Assembly (NCBI GenBank): GCA_937921255.1
Contig: CAKZSO010000003.1
Span: 1-64,000, forward strand
Direction: 5' to 3'
Length of the DNA stretch: 64,000 bases
Origin: Candidatus Bipolaricaulota bacterium
GTDB lineage: Bacteria > Bipolaricaulota > Bipolaricaulia > Bipolaricaulales > Bipolaricaulaceae
Under the pieces are notes generated by a model. The model had not been told where the DNA came from. It saw only the letters and a list, made by a program, of their open reading frames with translations, and did not search any database. The position numbers were made by a program, and so were the translations under genes. Shown one piece after another: positions 20,210-30,766 of the stretch (position 1 is the first letter of the stretch; each line of letters opens with the position of its first letter).

Positions 20210-21144
20210 CAGTCCTCCTTCTCCGAACGCAGGGTGTAGCCGAGCTCCCCCAGACGCTCCTCCAGGCGGGCGAGCGTCTTCTCGCCGAACCCGTGGATGT
20301 CGGAAACCTCCTCGCGGGTTTTCGCGAGAAGGTCTCCCAGGGTGATCACTCCTTCCTCCCTGAGGAGGTTGCAGGCGCGGACCTCGAACCCCAGCTCGCC
20401 CAACGGCTGGAGCATCTCCTCGGACACGGCCGCCTGGGCCTCGCCGGACGGGTGCTCGCCCGGGGCCCCCTCGAGGAGCGCGAGGTGCTCGCGCAGAACC
20501 TTCACCGCCTGCGCAACCGCCTCCGCCGGGGAAACCGCCCCGTTCGTCCACACATCCAGGAGCAGGCGCTCGTACCCCGACCGGCCCCCGACGCGGGTCG
20601 TCTCGACCGTGAAGTTGACGCGCTCGATGGGGGAGAAGTCCGCGTCCACTGGGATCAGGGACAGGGGCGCGTCGTCGCGCTTGTTCTCCTCTGCCGTGCG
20701 GAACCCCCGCCCGACCTCCACCTCCATCTCCAGCTCAAGCTTCGCCTTCTTCTCGAGCGTGGCGATGTGCAGCTCGGGGTTGGCAATCTCAACCCCCGTC
20801 GGCACCTCGATGTCGCTCGCCCGCACCTCTCCCGGTCCGGTCGCGTTGAGGTAGAGGCGATGGAGCGATTCGTCCTGGCACCGGATCGCGAGGTCCTTCA
20901 GGTTGAGGATGAGGTGGAGCACGTCCTCGCGCACACCGGCGATCGTGTCGTACTCATGGAAGTGGCCGGGGAACAGCACGCGCACCACCGCCGCCCCGGG
21001 GATCGCCGAGAGGAGAACCCGGCGCAGGGCGTTGCCGAGCGTTGTGGCGTACCCCCGCTCGAGGGGCGCCACCACCAACCGCCCGTAGCGGGGGTCGGTC
21101 GCGTCCTCCCACGTTGCCGTCTCTGGGTAAACAAAGGGGGCCAT
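20209..21144 (-). CDS. rpoA: RNA polymerase alpha subunit
   Basis: [24 protein letters not shown]-terminal HhH alpha-CTD. Confidence 0.97.
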   Translation of the reverse strand: MAPFVYPETATWEDATDPRYGRLVVAPLERGYATTLGNALRRVLLSAIPGAAVVRVLFPGHFHEYDTIAGVREDVLHLILNLKDLAIRCQDESLHRLYLNATGPGEVRASDIEVPTGVEIANPELHIATLEKKAKLELEMEVEVGRGFRTAEENKRDDAPLSLIPVDADFSPIERVNFTVETTRVGGRSGYERLLLDVWTNGAVSPAEAVAQAVKVLREHLALLEGAPGEHPSGEAQAAVSEEMLQPLGELGFEVRACNLLREEGVITLGDLLAKTREEVSDIHGFGEKTLARLEERLGELGYTLRSEKED

Positions 21145-21145
21145 C

Positions 21146-21769
21146 TTACCTCGAGTAGAACTCCACAATCAGGTTCATCTTGATGGACTGCTCGATCTCC
21201 TCAACGCTCGGCTCGGCGTTGACCTGGATCCTCAGCCCTTCAAGATCCCGTGTCAGCCAGGTGGGGACGGGGCGCCGCTCGGCCGCCTCTTTGATCTGGA
21301 GCCGCAGCTTGTCGCGGGACTGCGGCCGCACCTCAACGATGTCCCCTTCCGCAAGGAGCTGCGAGGCGATGTCGGACCTCCGTCCGTTCACGAGGATGTG
21401 GCCATGGCCGACGATCTGCCGGGCCTGGTTCCGGGAGTGGGCGAACCCTGCCCGGTAGATCACGTTGTCCAGGCGCGTCTCAAGCTGCTTGAGGATCGCC
21501 TCGCCCGTGACCCCCTTCCACTTCTTCCCCGCCTCCACGTACCGCCGGAACTGTGCCTCCCGAACGCCGTAGATCCGCTTGAGCTTCTGCTTCTCGCGGA
21601 TCCGAATCGCGTACGGAGTGGCCCGCCGCCGGAACCGGCTGTGCTGGCCCGGGACCTGAGGCCGCTTCGAGACCGGGCACTGTGCTGAGTAGCAGCGATC
21701 CCCACGCAGGAACAGCTTCACGCCCTCCCGCCGACACATCCTGCACTTCGGACCTGCGTACCTGCCCAT
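21146..21769 (-). CDS. rpsD: 30S ribosomal protein S4
   Basis: MGRYAGPKCRMCRREGVKLFL, zinc-binding form. Confidence 0.96.
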   Translation of the reverse strand: MGRYAGPKCRMCRREGVKLFLRGDRCYSAQCPVSKRPQVPGQHSRFRRRATPYAIRIREKQKLKRIYGVREAQFRRYVEAGKKWKGVTGEAILKQLETRLDNVIYRAGFAHSRNQARQIVGHGHILVNGRRSDIASQLLAEGDIVEVRPQSRDKLRLQIKEAAERRPVPTWLTRDLEGLRIQVNAEPSVEEIEQSIKMNLIVEFYSR

Positions 21770-21781
21770 CCTCGCCGCCTC

Positions 21782-22129
21782 CTAACTGTGACTCACGGGA
21801 GTCACGTTCCGCACTTCTTCGACCTGGATCCCAAGCGAGCGCAGGGTCTGCACGACGGCCTGCCGCCCCGACCCCGTCCCGTCCACGGTCACGATCACCG
21901 ACCGCACCCCATAGTCCTTCAGGTCGCGTACGAGGGCCTGGGTCGCCAGCTGCGCCGCGTACGGGGTCCCCTTCCGCGAACCGGTGAACCCCGCCGTGCC
22001 CCCCGACTGCCAACCGACGGCATTGCCCATCGGATCGGTCACGGTGATGATCGTGTTGTTGAACGTGGAGTGGACGTGCACCCGCGCCCGGTCGAGACGA
22101 ATTGCCTTCTTCTTCCGCGCCTGAGCCAT
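21782..22129 (-). CDS. rpsK: 30S ribosomal protein S11
   Basis: HVHSTFNNTIITVTDPMGNAVGWQSGG. Confidence 0.96.
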   Translation of the reverse strand: MAQARKKKAIRLDRARVHVHSTFNNTIITVTDPMGNAVGWQSGGTAGFTGSRKGTPYAAQLATQALVRDLKDYGVRSVIVTVDGTGSGRQAVVQTLRSLGIQVEEVRNVTPVSHS

Positions 22130-22494
22130 TACTTCCTCTTCCCGGCTTTGGCCGGCCGTGGACCCTTCCAGGTTCGGGCGTTCGTCCGCGTCTTCTGGCC
22201 CCGCACGGGGAGGCCCACCTTGTGCCTAAGACCCCGGTAGCAGCCGATGTCGATCATGCGCTGGATGTTCGCCTTGACCTGCCGCCGGAGGTCGCCCTCG
22301 ACGAGCTGCGACTCCACCTCTCGCCGGAGGGCCGTCACCTCCTGCTCTGTCAGATCCATCACCTTCGTATCCGGAGCGACGCCGGTCCGCTCCAGGATCT
22401 CCCGCGCCCGGGAGGGCCCGATCCCGTAGATGTACGTCAGGGCCACGGCAATCTGCTTTTTCGCCGGTAGGTTGATGCCCGCGATCCGCGCCAT
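22129..22494 (-). CDS. rpsM: 30S ribosomal protein S13
   Basis: [26 protein letters not shown]. Confidence 0.96.
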   Translation of the reverse strand: MARIAGINLPAKKQIAVALTYIYGIGPSRAREILERTGVAPDTKVMDLTEQEVTALRREVESQLVEGDLRRQVKANIQRMIDIGCYRGLRHKVGLPVRGQKTRTNARTWKGPRPAKAGKRK

Positions 22495-22497
22495 GCT

Positions 22498-22611
22498 CTA
22501 TCCCTGCCGCTGCTTGTGCTTGGGGTTGCGGCACACCACCCACAACCGTCCCGTGCGGCGGATGACCCGGCACTTCTCGCAGATTTTCTTCACCGAACTC
22601 CGGACCTTCAT
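22498..22611 (-). CDS. rpmJ: 50S ribosomal protein L36
   Basis: [37 protein letters not shown]. Confidence 0.96.
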   Translation of the reverse strand: MKVRSSVKKICEKCRVIRRTGRLWVVCRNPKHKQRQG

Positions 22612-22622
22612 CCTCGCCTCCT

Positions 22623-22841
22623 CTACGTTTCCCGGTACACAATCCGTCCCCGCGTCAGGTCGTACGGGGAGAACTCCACGACCACCCGGTCCCCCACGAC
22701 CACCCGGATGAAGTTCTTCCGCATCCGGCCCGACGACACGCACAGCGCGTCGTGGTCGTTATCCAGCCTCACCCGGTACATCGAGTCGGGCAGCACTTCG
22801 ATCACTTCCCCGCGCGCCCGGATCACGTCCTTCTTCGACAA
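22623..22841 (-). CDS. infA: translation initiation factor IF-1
   Basis: [17 protein letters not shown]...[35 protein letters not shown] start inside map. Confidence 0.9.
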   Translation of the reverse strand: MSKKDVIRARGEVIEVLPDSMYRVRLDNDHDALCVSSGRMRKNFIRVVVGDRVVVEFSPYDLTRGRIVYRET

Positions 22842-23599
22842 TAGGCCTCCCACATCCCGCCAGTCAGGACCCGCGGTCCGTCCGCGGTAACCACAACCAT
22901 CTCCTCGTAATGGGCTGCGAGCGCCCCACTGGCCGTCACCGCGGTCCACCCGTCGTCCCGCACGCGAACGGGAAGGTCATCGCCCTTCACCATCGGTTCC
23001 GGGCAAAGAACCATCCCCTCCCGCAACATGGTCCCTTTTCCTGGCTCTCCCCAGTTCGGAATCTGCGGGTCCTCGTGCAGATCGCGGCCAATGCCGTGCC
23101 CCACGAACTCCCGCACCACATGAAACCCATGGCCCTCGACGTAGCGGCCGATGGCGTGAGATAGATCCGAAACGTACCCGCCGAGTTTAGCTTCCCGGAT
23201 CGCGGCCCGCAAGGCGTCGCGCGTGACGGCAAGGAGCCGCGCGGCCTCCGGGGAGATCGGCCCCACCCCGACCGTCAGCGCAGCGTCGGCGAAGTACCCG
23301 GCGCGCTTGAGCCCGAGGTCGAGGGACACGATGTCGCCCAGCCGCACCCGCCGCGGCCCGGGGATCCCGTGAACGATCTCCTCGTTCACCGACACGCAGA
23401 GGGTCGCCGGGTAGCCGTGGTAACCCTTGAACGCCGGCTCCGCCCCTTCCGCCCGAATCCGCCGTTCGGCCAGCCGGTCGAGCTCGCTCGTCTCGACCCC
23501 CGGCTCCACAGCGAGCGCGACGTCGACGAGGATCTCCGACAGAAGCTGCGCGTTCTCAGCGACAACGTCGAGCTCGGCCTCCGTCTTCAGAGCGATCAC
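22823..23599 (-). CDS. map: methionine aminopeptidase type I
   Basis: GYHGYPATLCVSVNEEIVHGIP, FVGHGIGRDLHEDPQIPNWG. Confidence 0.95.
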   Translation of the reverse strand: MIALKTEAELDVVAENAQLLSEILVDVALAVEPGVETSELDRLAERRIRAEGAEPAFKGYHGYPATLCVSVNEEIVHGIPGPRRVRLGDIVSLDLGLKRAGYFADAALTVGVGPISPEAARLLAVTRDALRAAIREAKLGGYVSDLSHAIGRYVEGHGFHVVREFVGHGIGRDLHEDPQIPNWGEPGKGTMLREGMVLCPEPMVKGDDLPVRVRDDGWTAVTASGALAAHYEEMVVVTADGPRVLTGGMWEAYCRRRT

Positions 23600-24219
23600 G
23601 ATCGGAGCAGGGCGACGACGTCGGCGGCAACCCGGTCGGGGGGCCGTGCCCCGTCCACCGACCGGAGGAGCCCCTGGCGGGCGTAGTAGTCAACGAGAGG
23701 GCGCGAGTCCCGCTCGTAGACCTCGTACCGCCGGGCCACGACCTCTGGAGCGTCATCGGGGCGCTGGACGAGGGCCCCTCCGCACCGATCGCACTTCCCC
23801 TCGACCCGCGGGCGCTGGGTGACGAGGTTGTACACCGCTCCGCAGGCCGAGCACACCCGGCGGTTTCCCAGCCGTCGCACGACCTCGTCCTTCGTCACCA
23901 CGAGGTCGACCACCGCGTCCACCCGCAGGAAACCCGCCAACCCCTCGGCCTGAGCGAGCGTCCGCGGGAACCCATCGAGGAGAACGCCCGGCTGATCCCG
24001 CACCCGGTCCCGCACCATCGCCAGAACGACGTCGTCCGGAACGAGCTCGCCCCGTCCCATGAACGCCTGGGCAAGCTTCCCGAGCTCGGTCCCCCGCGCC
24101 ACCTCGTCGCGCAGCACCTCTCCCGTCGAGAGGTGGAGCAGCCCCAGGGCCTCGGCCACCCGGACGGCGATCGTCCCCTTTCCGGCCCCAGGCGGCCCAA
24201 GCAAGACCACGTTCCTCAC
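23596..24219 (-). CDS. adk: adenylate kinase (Zn-lid form)
   Basis: LLGPPGAGKGTIA, LLDGFPRTLAQAE, CSACGAVYN..CDRCGG. Confidence 0.95.
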   Translation of the reverse strand: MRNVVLLGPPGAGKGTIAVRVAEALGLLHLSTGEVLRDEVARGTELGKLAQAFMGRGELVPDDVVLAMVRDRVRDQPGVLLDGFPRTLAQAEGLAGFLRVDAVVDLVVTKDEVVRRLGNRRVCSACGAVYNLVTQRPRVEGKCDRCGGALVQRPDDAPEVVARRYEVYERDSRPLVDYYARQGLLRSVDGARPPDRVAADVVALLRS

Positions 24220-25508
24220 AGGCCCTTCCTCCCCAAGAACGCCGAGCCCTTGATCAACGACTCGTACTGCCGCATCACGAGGTGCGCCTCGATTTGCATG
24301 ATCGTGTCGATGCCCACGCCCACCAAGATCAGGATCGACGTCCCACCGATCGAGAACCCCCGCATGCCCGATAGCGACGAGAAGATGAATGGCAGGACGG
24401 CGATCCCGGCCAGGAACACCCCCCCCACGAGAAGGAGCCGGTTCGTCACCGTGCTCAGGTAGTCGGCGGTCGGCTGCCCGGGCCGGACGCCCGGGACGAA
24501 CCCCCCGGCCTCGCGCAGGTTCTTGGCGATGTCGTTCGGGTCAAACACGAGCGACGAGTAGAAGTACGTGAAGAAGAAGATGAGGAGGACGTAGGCGACG
24601 AGGTAGATCGTGCTCCCCGGGGACACGTAGCTCTGGAGCCAGTTCAGTTGGGGAACCCAGGTCGCGATCGAGCTCGGGAGGGTGAGGATCGCCGAGGCGA
24701 AGATGATCGGAATCACGCCGCCTTGGTTCACCCGCAACGGGAGGTGGGTCGTGTGCCCGCCGTACACCCGACGGCCCGAGGTCCGTTTTGCGTACTGGAT
24801 CACAATCTTGCGCTGCCCTTGCTGGATGATGACCGTGAGGGCGACCACGGCCACGAACAACCCAATCAGGCCGATCCCCCACAACGGATGGACCGTGCCG
24901 GCCGAGATCTCGAGGACCGCCTGTTGGATCTCGGCTGGGAACCGGGCCACGATCCCGGCCATGATGAGCATCGAGATTCCGTTTCCCACCCCGTTCTCGG
25001 TCATCCGTTCCCCAATCCACATCAGAAAGACGGACCCCGCGGTGAGGGTGATGATCGTGCTGACGAAAAAGCCCACCGACGGCTGGGCAAGTCCGTACTG
25101 AACGACAAGCACGCCCATCGCGTAGGACTGAACGAGGGCCAGCCCCACAGTCCCCCACCGGGTGTACTGGGTCAACTTCTTGCGGCCCTCGCGGCCCTCC
25201 TCCTGGAGCTTCTTGAGCTTGGGGAACGCCGGGATGAGGAGCGACAGGATGATCGAGGCATTGATGTACGGGATCACGCCGAGCGAGAAGAGGGAGAACT
25301 GCTGGAGCGCCCCCCCTGTGAACAGGTTGATGAACTGGAACAGCCCCGCTCCGAACGCCCCGGAGAGGACTTCCGCCAGTTGCCTCGTGTCGACCCCCGG
25401 CACGGGGATGTGGGCCCCGATCCTGAACACAAGGAGCATCCCCAACGTGTAGAGGATCCTCCGTCGCAGTTCCTCAACGGCAAACAGTTGCTGAACGCGC
25501 CCCAGCAC
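24216..25508 (-). CDS. secY: preprotein translocase subunit SecY
   Basis: Polytopic; FRIGAHIPVPGVD, GVIPYINASIILSLL. Confidence 0.95.
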   Translation of the reverse strand: MLGRVQQLFAVEELRRRILYTLGMLLVFRIGAHIPVPGVDTRQLAEVLSGAFGAGLFQFINLFTGGALQQFSLFSLGVIPYINASIILSLLIPAFPKLKKLQEEGREGRKKLTQYTRWGTVGLALVQSYAMGVLVVQYGLAQPSVGFFVSTIITLTAGSVFLMWIGERMTENGVGNGISMLIMAGIVARFPAEIQQAVLEISAGTVHPLWGIGLIGLFVAVVALTVIIQQGQRKIVIQYAKRTSGRRVYGGHTTHLPLRVNQGGVIPIIFASAILTLPSSIATWVPQLNWLQSYVSPGSTIYLVAYVLLIFFFTYFYSSLVFDPNDIAKNLREAGGFVPGVRPGQPTADYLSTVTNRLLLVGGVFLAGIAVLPFIFSSLSGMRGFSIGGTSILILVGVGIDTIMQIEAHLVMRQYESLIKGSAFLGRKGL

Positions 25509-25988
25509 CTACGCCTCCTCGCCCGAGCCGGCCGCCGGCGCCCCGCCCTCGGCGCGGCCGCCCGCTGCCTCGATCTTCTCCCGCGCCTTTTCGCTGAACC
25601 GGTCCGCCTTCACCACGAGCGCCTTCGTGAGCTCGCCGTGCCCAAGGACCTTGAGCCCGCCTTTGGGGTCCTTGACGATCCCCCGTCGGACGAGCTCGTC
25701 CAGCGACACCTCCTCGCCCGCGGCGAACCGGGCGTCGAGGTCGCCCACGTTCACCACCGCGTACTCGACGCGGCCCACGTTGTGGAACCCCCGCTTGGGG
25801 AACCGCATCCAGAACGGCGTCTGCCCGCCCTCGTACCCCGGGCGGACCGTGACCCCGGACCGGGAGTTCTGCCCCTTCGTCCCCTTGCCGGACTCGTGGC
25901 CGCCGTGACCCGAGCTGTAGCCCCGTCCGACGCGCTTTCGGCCCTTCTTGCTTCCCGGGGTCGGCCGCAGGTTATCGAGCCTGAGCAT
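25509..25988 (-). CDS. rplO: 50S ribosomal protein L15
   Basis: LRPTPGSKKGRKRVGRGYSSGHGGHESGKGTKGQNSRSG. Confidence 0.95.
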   Translation of the reverse strand: MLRLDNLRPTPGSKKGRKRVGRGYSSGHGGHESGKGTKGQNSRSGVTVRPGYEGGQTPFWMRFPKRGFHNVGRVEYAVVNVGDLDARFAAGEEVSLDELVRRGIVKDPKGGLKVLGHGELTKALVVKADRFSEKAREKIEAAGGRAEGGAPAAGSGEEA

Positions 25989-26484
25989 CCTCAACCTCCA
26001 AGATCTCCTCGACGGTCTTCCCCCGTCGGGCCGCGACCATCTCCACTCCCTCGATCTGGCTGAACCCATCGAGCGTTGCCCGCGCCAGGTTGAGCGGGTT
26101 CGTGGACCGGAGGGCCTTGGTGAGGATGTTGCGGATCCCCGCGATCCGGCACACCGCCCCCACCGTTCGCCCGGCGATGACCCCGGTCCCGGGGTACGCC
26201 GGCCGCAGCAGCACCTTGGCCGCCCCGTACTGACCCCGCACCTCGTGGGGGATCGTCCCGTCCTGAACCGGGACCGAAACGAGATGCTTCATCGCGTCTC
26301 GAATCGCTTGCTGCACGGCCTGGGGGATCTCGACGGACTTGCCGACTCCCACCCCGACCTGCCCCGCGCCGTCGCCCGCGACGACCACAACGCGGAACCG
26401 AAGACGCTTTCCGCCCTTGGTGACCTTGCCCACCCGACGGATGTCGATGACCTCGTGCGCTGGCTGCTCCGGGTACCTCGCCAT
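25972..26484 (-). CDS. rpsE: 30S ribosomal protein S5
   Basis: VTKGGKRLRFRVVVVAGDGAGQVGVGVGKS. Confidence 0.95.
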   Translation of the reverse strand: MARYPEQPAHEVIDIRRVGKVTKGGKRLRFRVVVVAGDGAGQVGVGVGKSVEIPQAVQQAIRDAMKHLVSVPVQDGTIPHEVRGQYGAAKVLLRPAYPGTGVIAGRTVGAVCRIAGIRNILTKALRSTNPLNLARATLDGFSQIEGVEMVAARRGKTVEEILEVEDAQAR

Positions 26485-26846
26485 CAGAACTCTAGCCCTC
26501 CCTCGCGGGCCGCCTCGGCCAAGGCGCGGACCTTGCCATGGTACGGGTAGCCCGAGCGATCAAACACAACCTGGCGGATTCCGCTCTCCCGCGCCCGTCG
26601 CGCCACGAGCGCTCCCACCGCGCGCGCCCCGTCCACTGTGTTCCGCACCCCCTGCTCCCGCAGCTCCGCGCACAGCGTGGACGCCGCGGCCAGGGTCCGC
26701 CCCGCGCTGTCGTCCACGACCTGGGCGTAGACGTGGTGGAGGCTCTTGTACACGTTGAGGCGCGGGCGGACCGGCGTCCCCTGCACCCGGCGCCGAATGC
26801 GCGCCTTCCGCTTGAGTCGGTGTTCCTTACGCGTTTTTCTCGCCAT
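26484..26846 (-). CDS. rplR: 50S ribosomal protein L18
   Basis: [31 protein letters not shown]...[28 protein letters not shown]. Confidence 0.95.
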   Translation of the reverse strand: MARKTRKEHRLKRKARIRRRVQGTPVRPRLNVYKSLHHVYAQVVDDSAGRTLAAASTLCAELREQGVRNTVDGARAVGALVARRARESGIRQVVFDRSGYPYHGKVRALAEAAREGGLEF

Positions 26847-26851
26847 GGCCG

Positions 26852-27397
26852 TTACGCTTTCGCCCCCAGTTTGCCCGCTTTGCGGATGATCTCCTCGCCG
26901 CGGTACCGAATCCCCGTCCCCCGATACGGTTCCGGCGGCTTGAACGCCCGGATGTCCGCCGCCACCTGGCCCACGAGCCGGTTGTCGATCCCCCGCACGA
27001 CGATCCGGTTCGGCTCCGGCACCGAGAACTCGATCCCATCGGGGACCTCGTACCGTACGGGGTGCGAGTAGCCGATCTCGAGGATGAGGGCCCGCCCCTC
27101 CGCCCGCGCCCGGTACCCCAAGCCCTGAATCTCGAGCTCCTTCTGCCACTTCTCCGTGACGCCGCGGACCATGTTCGCAAGGAGCGCCCGGTACAGGCCG
27201 TGCCGTGCCCGAAACGGAGCGCGCTCCGCCTTGCGGGCCACGCGCACCTCTCCGCCCCCGACCTCGATCGAGACGAACTCCGTCTCGTACGGGCACTCGA
27301 GGGTCCCGTGCGGGCCGCGAACCGTCACCCTCCCGGGGTGAACCTGAACGTCGACGCCCGGCGGAATCCGAATCGGTTTCTTCCCGATCTTGGACAT
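26852..27397 (-). CDS. rplF: 50S ribosomal protein L6
   Basis: [17 protein letters not shown]...[24 protein letters not shown]. Confidence 0.96.
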   Translation of the reverse strand: MSKIGKKPIRIPPGVDVQVHPGRVTVRGPHGTLECPYETEFVSIEVGGGEVRVARKAERAPFRARHGLYRALLANMVRGVTEKWQKELEIQGLGYRARAEGRALILEIGYSHPVRYEVPDGIEFSVPEPNRIVVRGIDNRLVGQVAADIRAFKPPEPYRGTGIRYRGEEIIRKAGKLGAKA

Positions 27398-27398
27398 C

Positions 27399-27806
27399 TC
27401 ACCACACCTCGTACAGAAGTTCCCCGCCGATCCCCCGTCGTCGGGCCTCGCGGCCGGTCATCACGCCCTGCGAGGTCGAGACGACGGCCGTCCCAAGCCC
27501 GCCCCGGGTGTTCGGGATCTCGTCCGCGCCCAGGTACACCCGGCGGGCGGAGGTGCTGACCCGCCGCAGACCCTGGATCGCTGGCCGACGAACCCGCGTT
27601 CCCTCGCGCCGGTACTTCAGCTTGAGCCGCAGCGTCGGGCAGGGGTCACCCTCCTCCACAACGTAGGACTCGATGTACCCCTCTTCGGCCAAAATCCGGG
27701 CAATCTCCACCTTCGTCCGCGACGAGGGCATGGCCACTTCCTCCTTGGAGCGAGCCAAGGCGTTGCGGATCCGAGCCAGCATGTCAGCAATCGGGTCGCC
27801 AACCAT
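27399..27806 (-). CDS. rpsH: 30S ribosomal protein S8
   Basis: DPIADMLARIRNALARSKEEVAMPSSRTK. Confidence 0.96.
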   Translation of the reverse strand: MVGDPIADMLARIRNALARSKEEVAMPSSRTKVEIARILAEEGYIESYVVEEGDPCPTLRLKLKYRREGTRVRRPAIQGLRRVSTSARRVYLGADEIPNTRGGLGTAVVSTSQGVMTGREARRRGIGGELLYEVW

Positions 27807-27819
27807 TATCGCACCCTCC

Positions 27820-28005
27820 TCACCACGCGGCCTTTTTCACACCCGGGAGCTGTCCGTCCAGCGCAAGCTTGCGGAAGCAGAGCCGGCACAGGCCGAAATC
27901 CCGGATGTAGGCCCGCGACCGCCCGCACAGCTGGCACCGGTTGTGCTTGCGGACGGCGAACTTCGGGCGCCGGGCCGCCTTCTCGATCATCGCCTTTCGC
28001 GCCAT
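27820..28005 (-). CDS. rpsN: 30S ribosomal protein S14 type Z
   Basis: [49 protein letters not shown]. Confidence 0.96.
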   Translation of the reverse strand: MARKAMIEKAARRPKFAVRKHNRCQLCGRSRAYIRDFGLCRLCFRKLALDGQLPGVKKAAW

Positions 28006-28013
28006 CTCTCCCC

Positions 28014-28547
28014 CTAATCCCTGCGAAACGCACAACCCAACGCAGACAAAAGCGCCGTGCCCTCGCGGTCGGTCCGGGCCGTGGTCACAATCGTGATGTC
28101 CATCCCCTGCGCGCGCACCACGTCATCGTACGACACCTCGGGGAACACCATCTGTTCCGTGAGGCCAATCGAGAAGTTCCCCCTCCCGTCGAACGCGTCG
28201 GGCGAGACTCCCTTGAAGTCGCGAATCCCCGGTAGGGCCACGTTGAAGAGCTTGTAGAGGAACTCGTAGGCCCGTGGGCCGCGCAGGGTCACCATGCACC
28301 CGATGGCATCCCCTTGGCGGATCTTGAAGTCGGACACCGCGCGCTTGGCCCGCGTCACAACCGGCTTCTGGCCCGCAATCTGGGCGAGGTTCTTCACCGC
28401 CCCCTCGAGGACCTTCGGGTCGTCGTGCTTGCCGACGCCCATGTTGATGACCACCTTGGCTACCCGGGGAACCTCCATCACGTTGGACAGCCCGAGCTCC
28501 TTCGCAAGCTTCGGAACGATCTCTTCTCGGAACCGTGTGTAGAGCAT
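28014..28547 (-). CDS. rplE: 50S ribosomal protein L5
   Basis: [17 protein letters not shown]...[16 protein letters not shown]. Confidence 0.96.
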   Translation of the reverse strand: MLYTRFREEIVPKLAKELGLSNVMEVPRVAKVVINMGVGKHDDPKVLEGAVKNLAQIAGQKPVVTRAKRAVSDFKIRQGDAIGCMVTLRGPRAYEFLYKLFNVALPGIRDFKGVSPDAFDGRGNFSIGLTEQMVFPEVSYDDVVRAQGMDITIVTTARTDREGTALLSALGCAFRRD

Positions 28548-28551
28548 GGCC

Positions 28552-28860
28552 TTAGAACGTCGCCCCGCACTGCTTGCAGCGACGGAGCTTCTGGTTCTCC
28601 ACGGTCACCACAGCCAACCGGGTGGGAACGCTGCACTCCGGGCACACGACCTTCACGTTCGACACGTGAACGGGGGCCTCCCGCTTCACGATCCCCGGCT
28701 CGCGCACCGCCTGCGTCGGGCGCTGGTGCTTGGTCACGATGTTGACCCCCTCCACCAGAACCCGGTTCTTCTCCGGAAACACCTGGAGGATCTTCCCAAC
28801 TTTGCCCCGGTCTTCCCCCGAGACAATCTTGACCCGATCCCCCTTGCGCACCTTCCGCAT
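28552..28860 (-). CDS. rplX: 50S ribosomal protein L24, C-terminal zinc ribbon form
   Basis: [24 protein letters not shown]...[30 protein letters not shown]. Confidence 0.94.
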   Translation of the reverse strand: MRKVRKGDRVKIVSGEDRGKVGKILQVFPEKNRVLVEGVNIVTKHQRPTQAVREPGIVKREAPVHVSNVKVVCPECSVPTRLAVVTVENQKLRRCKQCGATF

Positions 28861-28877
28861 CGTTCCTCCCCGCTTCC

Positions 28878-29240
28878 TTACACGACCTCCGGGGCGACGG
28901 AGATGATCCTCATCATCCCCCGCTCCCGCAGCTCGCGCGCCACGGGCCCGAACACCCGCGTCCCGAGCGGTTGCAAGGTCTTGTCCACCAGCACAACCGC
29001 GTTGTCGTCGAAGCGAATCGTGCTCCCATCGTCGCGACGGAAGGCGACCCTCGTCCGCACAACCACCCCGCGCACGATGTTCCCCTTCGTGAACTCCGAG
29101 GTGGGGATCCGCTTCTTGACCGAGGCCACCACGATGTCGCCGATGCCCGCCTCGCTCTTTTTACCGAGGACGTTGATGCACTCGACCTCTTTGACCCCGG
29201 TGTTGTCGGCCACAGTCAGCCGTGTCGTTGGGAAGATCAT
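28878..29240 (-). CDS. rplN: 50S ribosomal protein L14
   Basis: TRLTVADNTGVKEVECINVLG. Confidence 0.96.
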   Translation of the reverse strand: MIFPTTRLTVADNTGVKEVECINVLGKKSEAGIGDIVVASVKKRIPTSEFTKGNIVRGVVVRTRVAFRRDDGSTIRFDDNAVVLVDKTLQPLGTRVFGPVARELRERGMMRIISVAPEVV

Positions 29241-29244
29241 CGTC

Positions 29245-29490
29245 TCACCCTTCCGCGCGGCGCACGACCTCGAGGAGCCGCCACCGCTTGAGCTTAGACA
29301 GAGGCCGCGTCTCCTCGATCCGCACGACGTCCCCGACCCGCGCCTGATGGGTCTCGTCGTGCGCGTAGTACTTTGTCCGCCGCCGCTGTCGCTTGTGGTA
29401 AAGGGGGGCCTCGACGAGGCGCTCCACGACCACCACCACCGTCTTGGACATCGAGGTGCTGATCACCCGGCCCATTCTTTGTTTACGCAT
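29245..29490 (-). CDS. rpsQ: 30S ribosomal protein S17
   Basis: GRVISTSMSKTVVVVVERLVEAPLYHKRQRRRTKYYAHDE. Confidence 0.95.
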   Translation of the reverse strand: MRKQRMGRVISTSMSKTVVVVVERLVEAPLYHKRQRRRTKYYAHDETHQARVGDVVRIEETRPLSKLKRWRLLEVVRRAEG

Positions 29491-29674
29491 GTTCTCGCTC
29501 CTCGAGGAGGGTCAGCGCCCGCGCGATCGTGCGCTTCGTCTTCTCGATCTCGGCGGTGTTCGTGAGCCGCCCGGAGGCGAGCTGAAACCGCAGCGTGAAG
29601 AGCTTCTTCTTGCCCTCGCGCACCTGGGCCTGGAGCTCGTCGGCCGAGAGTTCCCGCAGTTCGCGCGCCTTCAT
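29483..29674 (-). CDS. rpmC: 50S ribosomal protein L29
   Basis: [43 protein letters not shown]. Confidence 0.95.
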   Translation of the reverse strand: MKARELRELSADELQAQVREGKKKLFTLRFQLASGRLTNTAEIEKTKRTIARALTLLEEREHA

Positions 29675-30099
29675 CGTTCCCCTCCCAACTGGAACCGGGC
29701 CCGAAGCTGGGTCGGGATCGGCAGCTTGCAGGACACGCGGCGGTGGATCTCCTTGGCCTCGGCCTCGGTCACGCCGGAGAACTCGAACATCACCCGGCCC
29801 GGCCGCACCACCGCCACCCAGTTCACCACCTCACCCTTGCCTTTCCCCATCCGCGACTCGGCGGCGATCTTCGTGTAAGGCTTATCAGGAAAAATTCGGA
29901 CCCACACCCGGCCGCGGTGCGTGCCCCGGGCCAGTGCGGTGCGCACCGCCTCGATCTGCTGGCTCGTGATCCACGCTGGAGCCAGGGCCTGGATCCCGAA
30001 CTCGCCGAACGACACCTCGGCCCCGCGGCGGGCGATCCCCTTCATCCGCCCCCGGTGTTGCTTGCGGTACTTCGTCCGCTTGGGAAACAGGGCGGGCAT
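29671..30099 (-). CDS. rplP: 50S ribosomal protein L16
   Basis: [36 protein letters not shown]. Confidence 0.96.
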   Translation of the reverse strand: MPALFPKRTKYRKQHRGRMKGIARRGAEVSFGEFGIQALAPAWITSQQIEAVRTALARGTHRGRVWVRIFPDKPYTKIAAESRMGKGKGEVVNWVAVVRPGRVMFEFSGVTEAEAKEIHRRVSCKLPIPTQLRARFQLGGER

Positions 30100-30100
30100 C

Positions 30101-30766
30101 TCACTTCACCTCCGACGATCCACGGTGGTCGGACATGGACCAAACCTCGCCGCGGAACACCCACGCCTTGACCCCGATCACCCCGTACTTCGTCCACGCC
30201 TCAGCGAGGCCGTAGTCAACGTCGGCCCGCAGCGTGTGGAGGGGGACACGCCCCTCCTTCATCTCGACCGACCGGGAGATCTCCGCTCCCCCGAGGCGGC
30301 CGGAGATGCGGATCTTCGCCCCCTGGGCCCCGGCGGCGATGATCCGGCGCAGCGTTTCCTTCATCGCCCGATACGGGTTGATTCGGTTCTCGATCTGAAA
30401 CGCGACGTCTTGAGCCACAAGCGGGGCCTCGAGCTCGGGGTGCTCGACCTCCATCACGCCGATCCGCACCTCGCGCCCCATGGCCTTGGAGAGCCTGTCC
30501 TGCAGCGCCGCGATCTCCGCCCCTCCCCGCCCGATGATGATCCCCGGCCGGGCAGCGCGGATCGTCACCGTGACCCTCCCCTCCGTCGTCCGCTCGATGA
30601 GGGTCTCAGCCAGACCCGATCCCTTGTACGCCTTGTGGATCTCGGCCCGCAGGCGGAAGTCCTCGGCCACGTACTCCGGGACCTGCGCGTCGGTGGCGAA
30701 CCAGTTCGAGCGCCACTTCCTCAGCACCCCAATCCGGAATCCGACCGGATGCGTCTTGTGACCCAC
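30101..30766 (-). CDS. rpsC: 30S ribosomal protein S3
   Basis: [26 protein letters not shown] domain. Confidence 0.96.
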   Translation of the reverse strand: MGHKTHPVGFRIGVLRKWRSNWFATDAQVPEYVAEDFRLRAEIHKAYKGSGLAETLIERTTEGRVTVTIRAARPGIIIGRGGAEIAALQDRLSKAMGREVRIGVMEVEHPELEAPLVAQDVAFQIENRINPYRAMKETLRRIIAAGAQGAKIRISGRLGGAEISRSVEMKEGRVPLHTLRADVDYGLAEAWTKYGVIGVKAWVFRGEVWSMSDHRGSSEVK

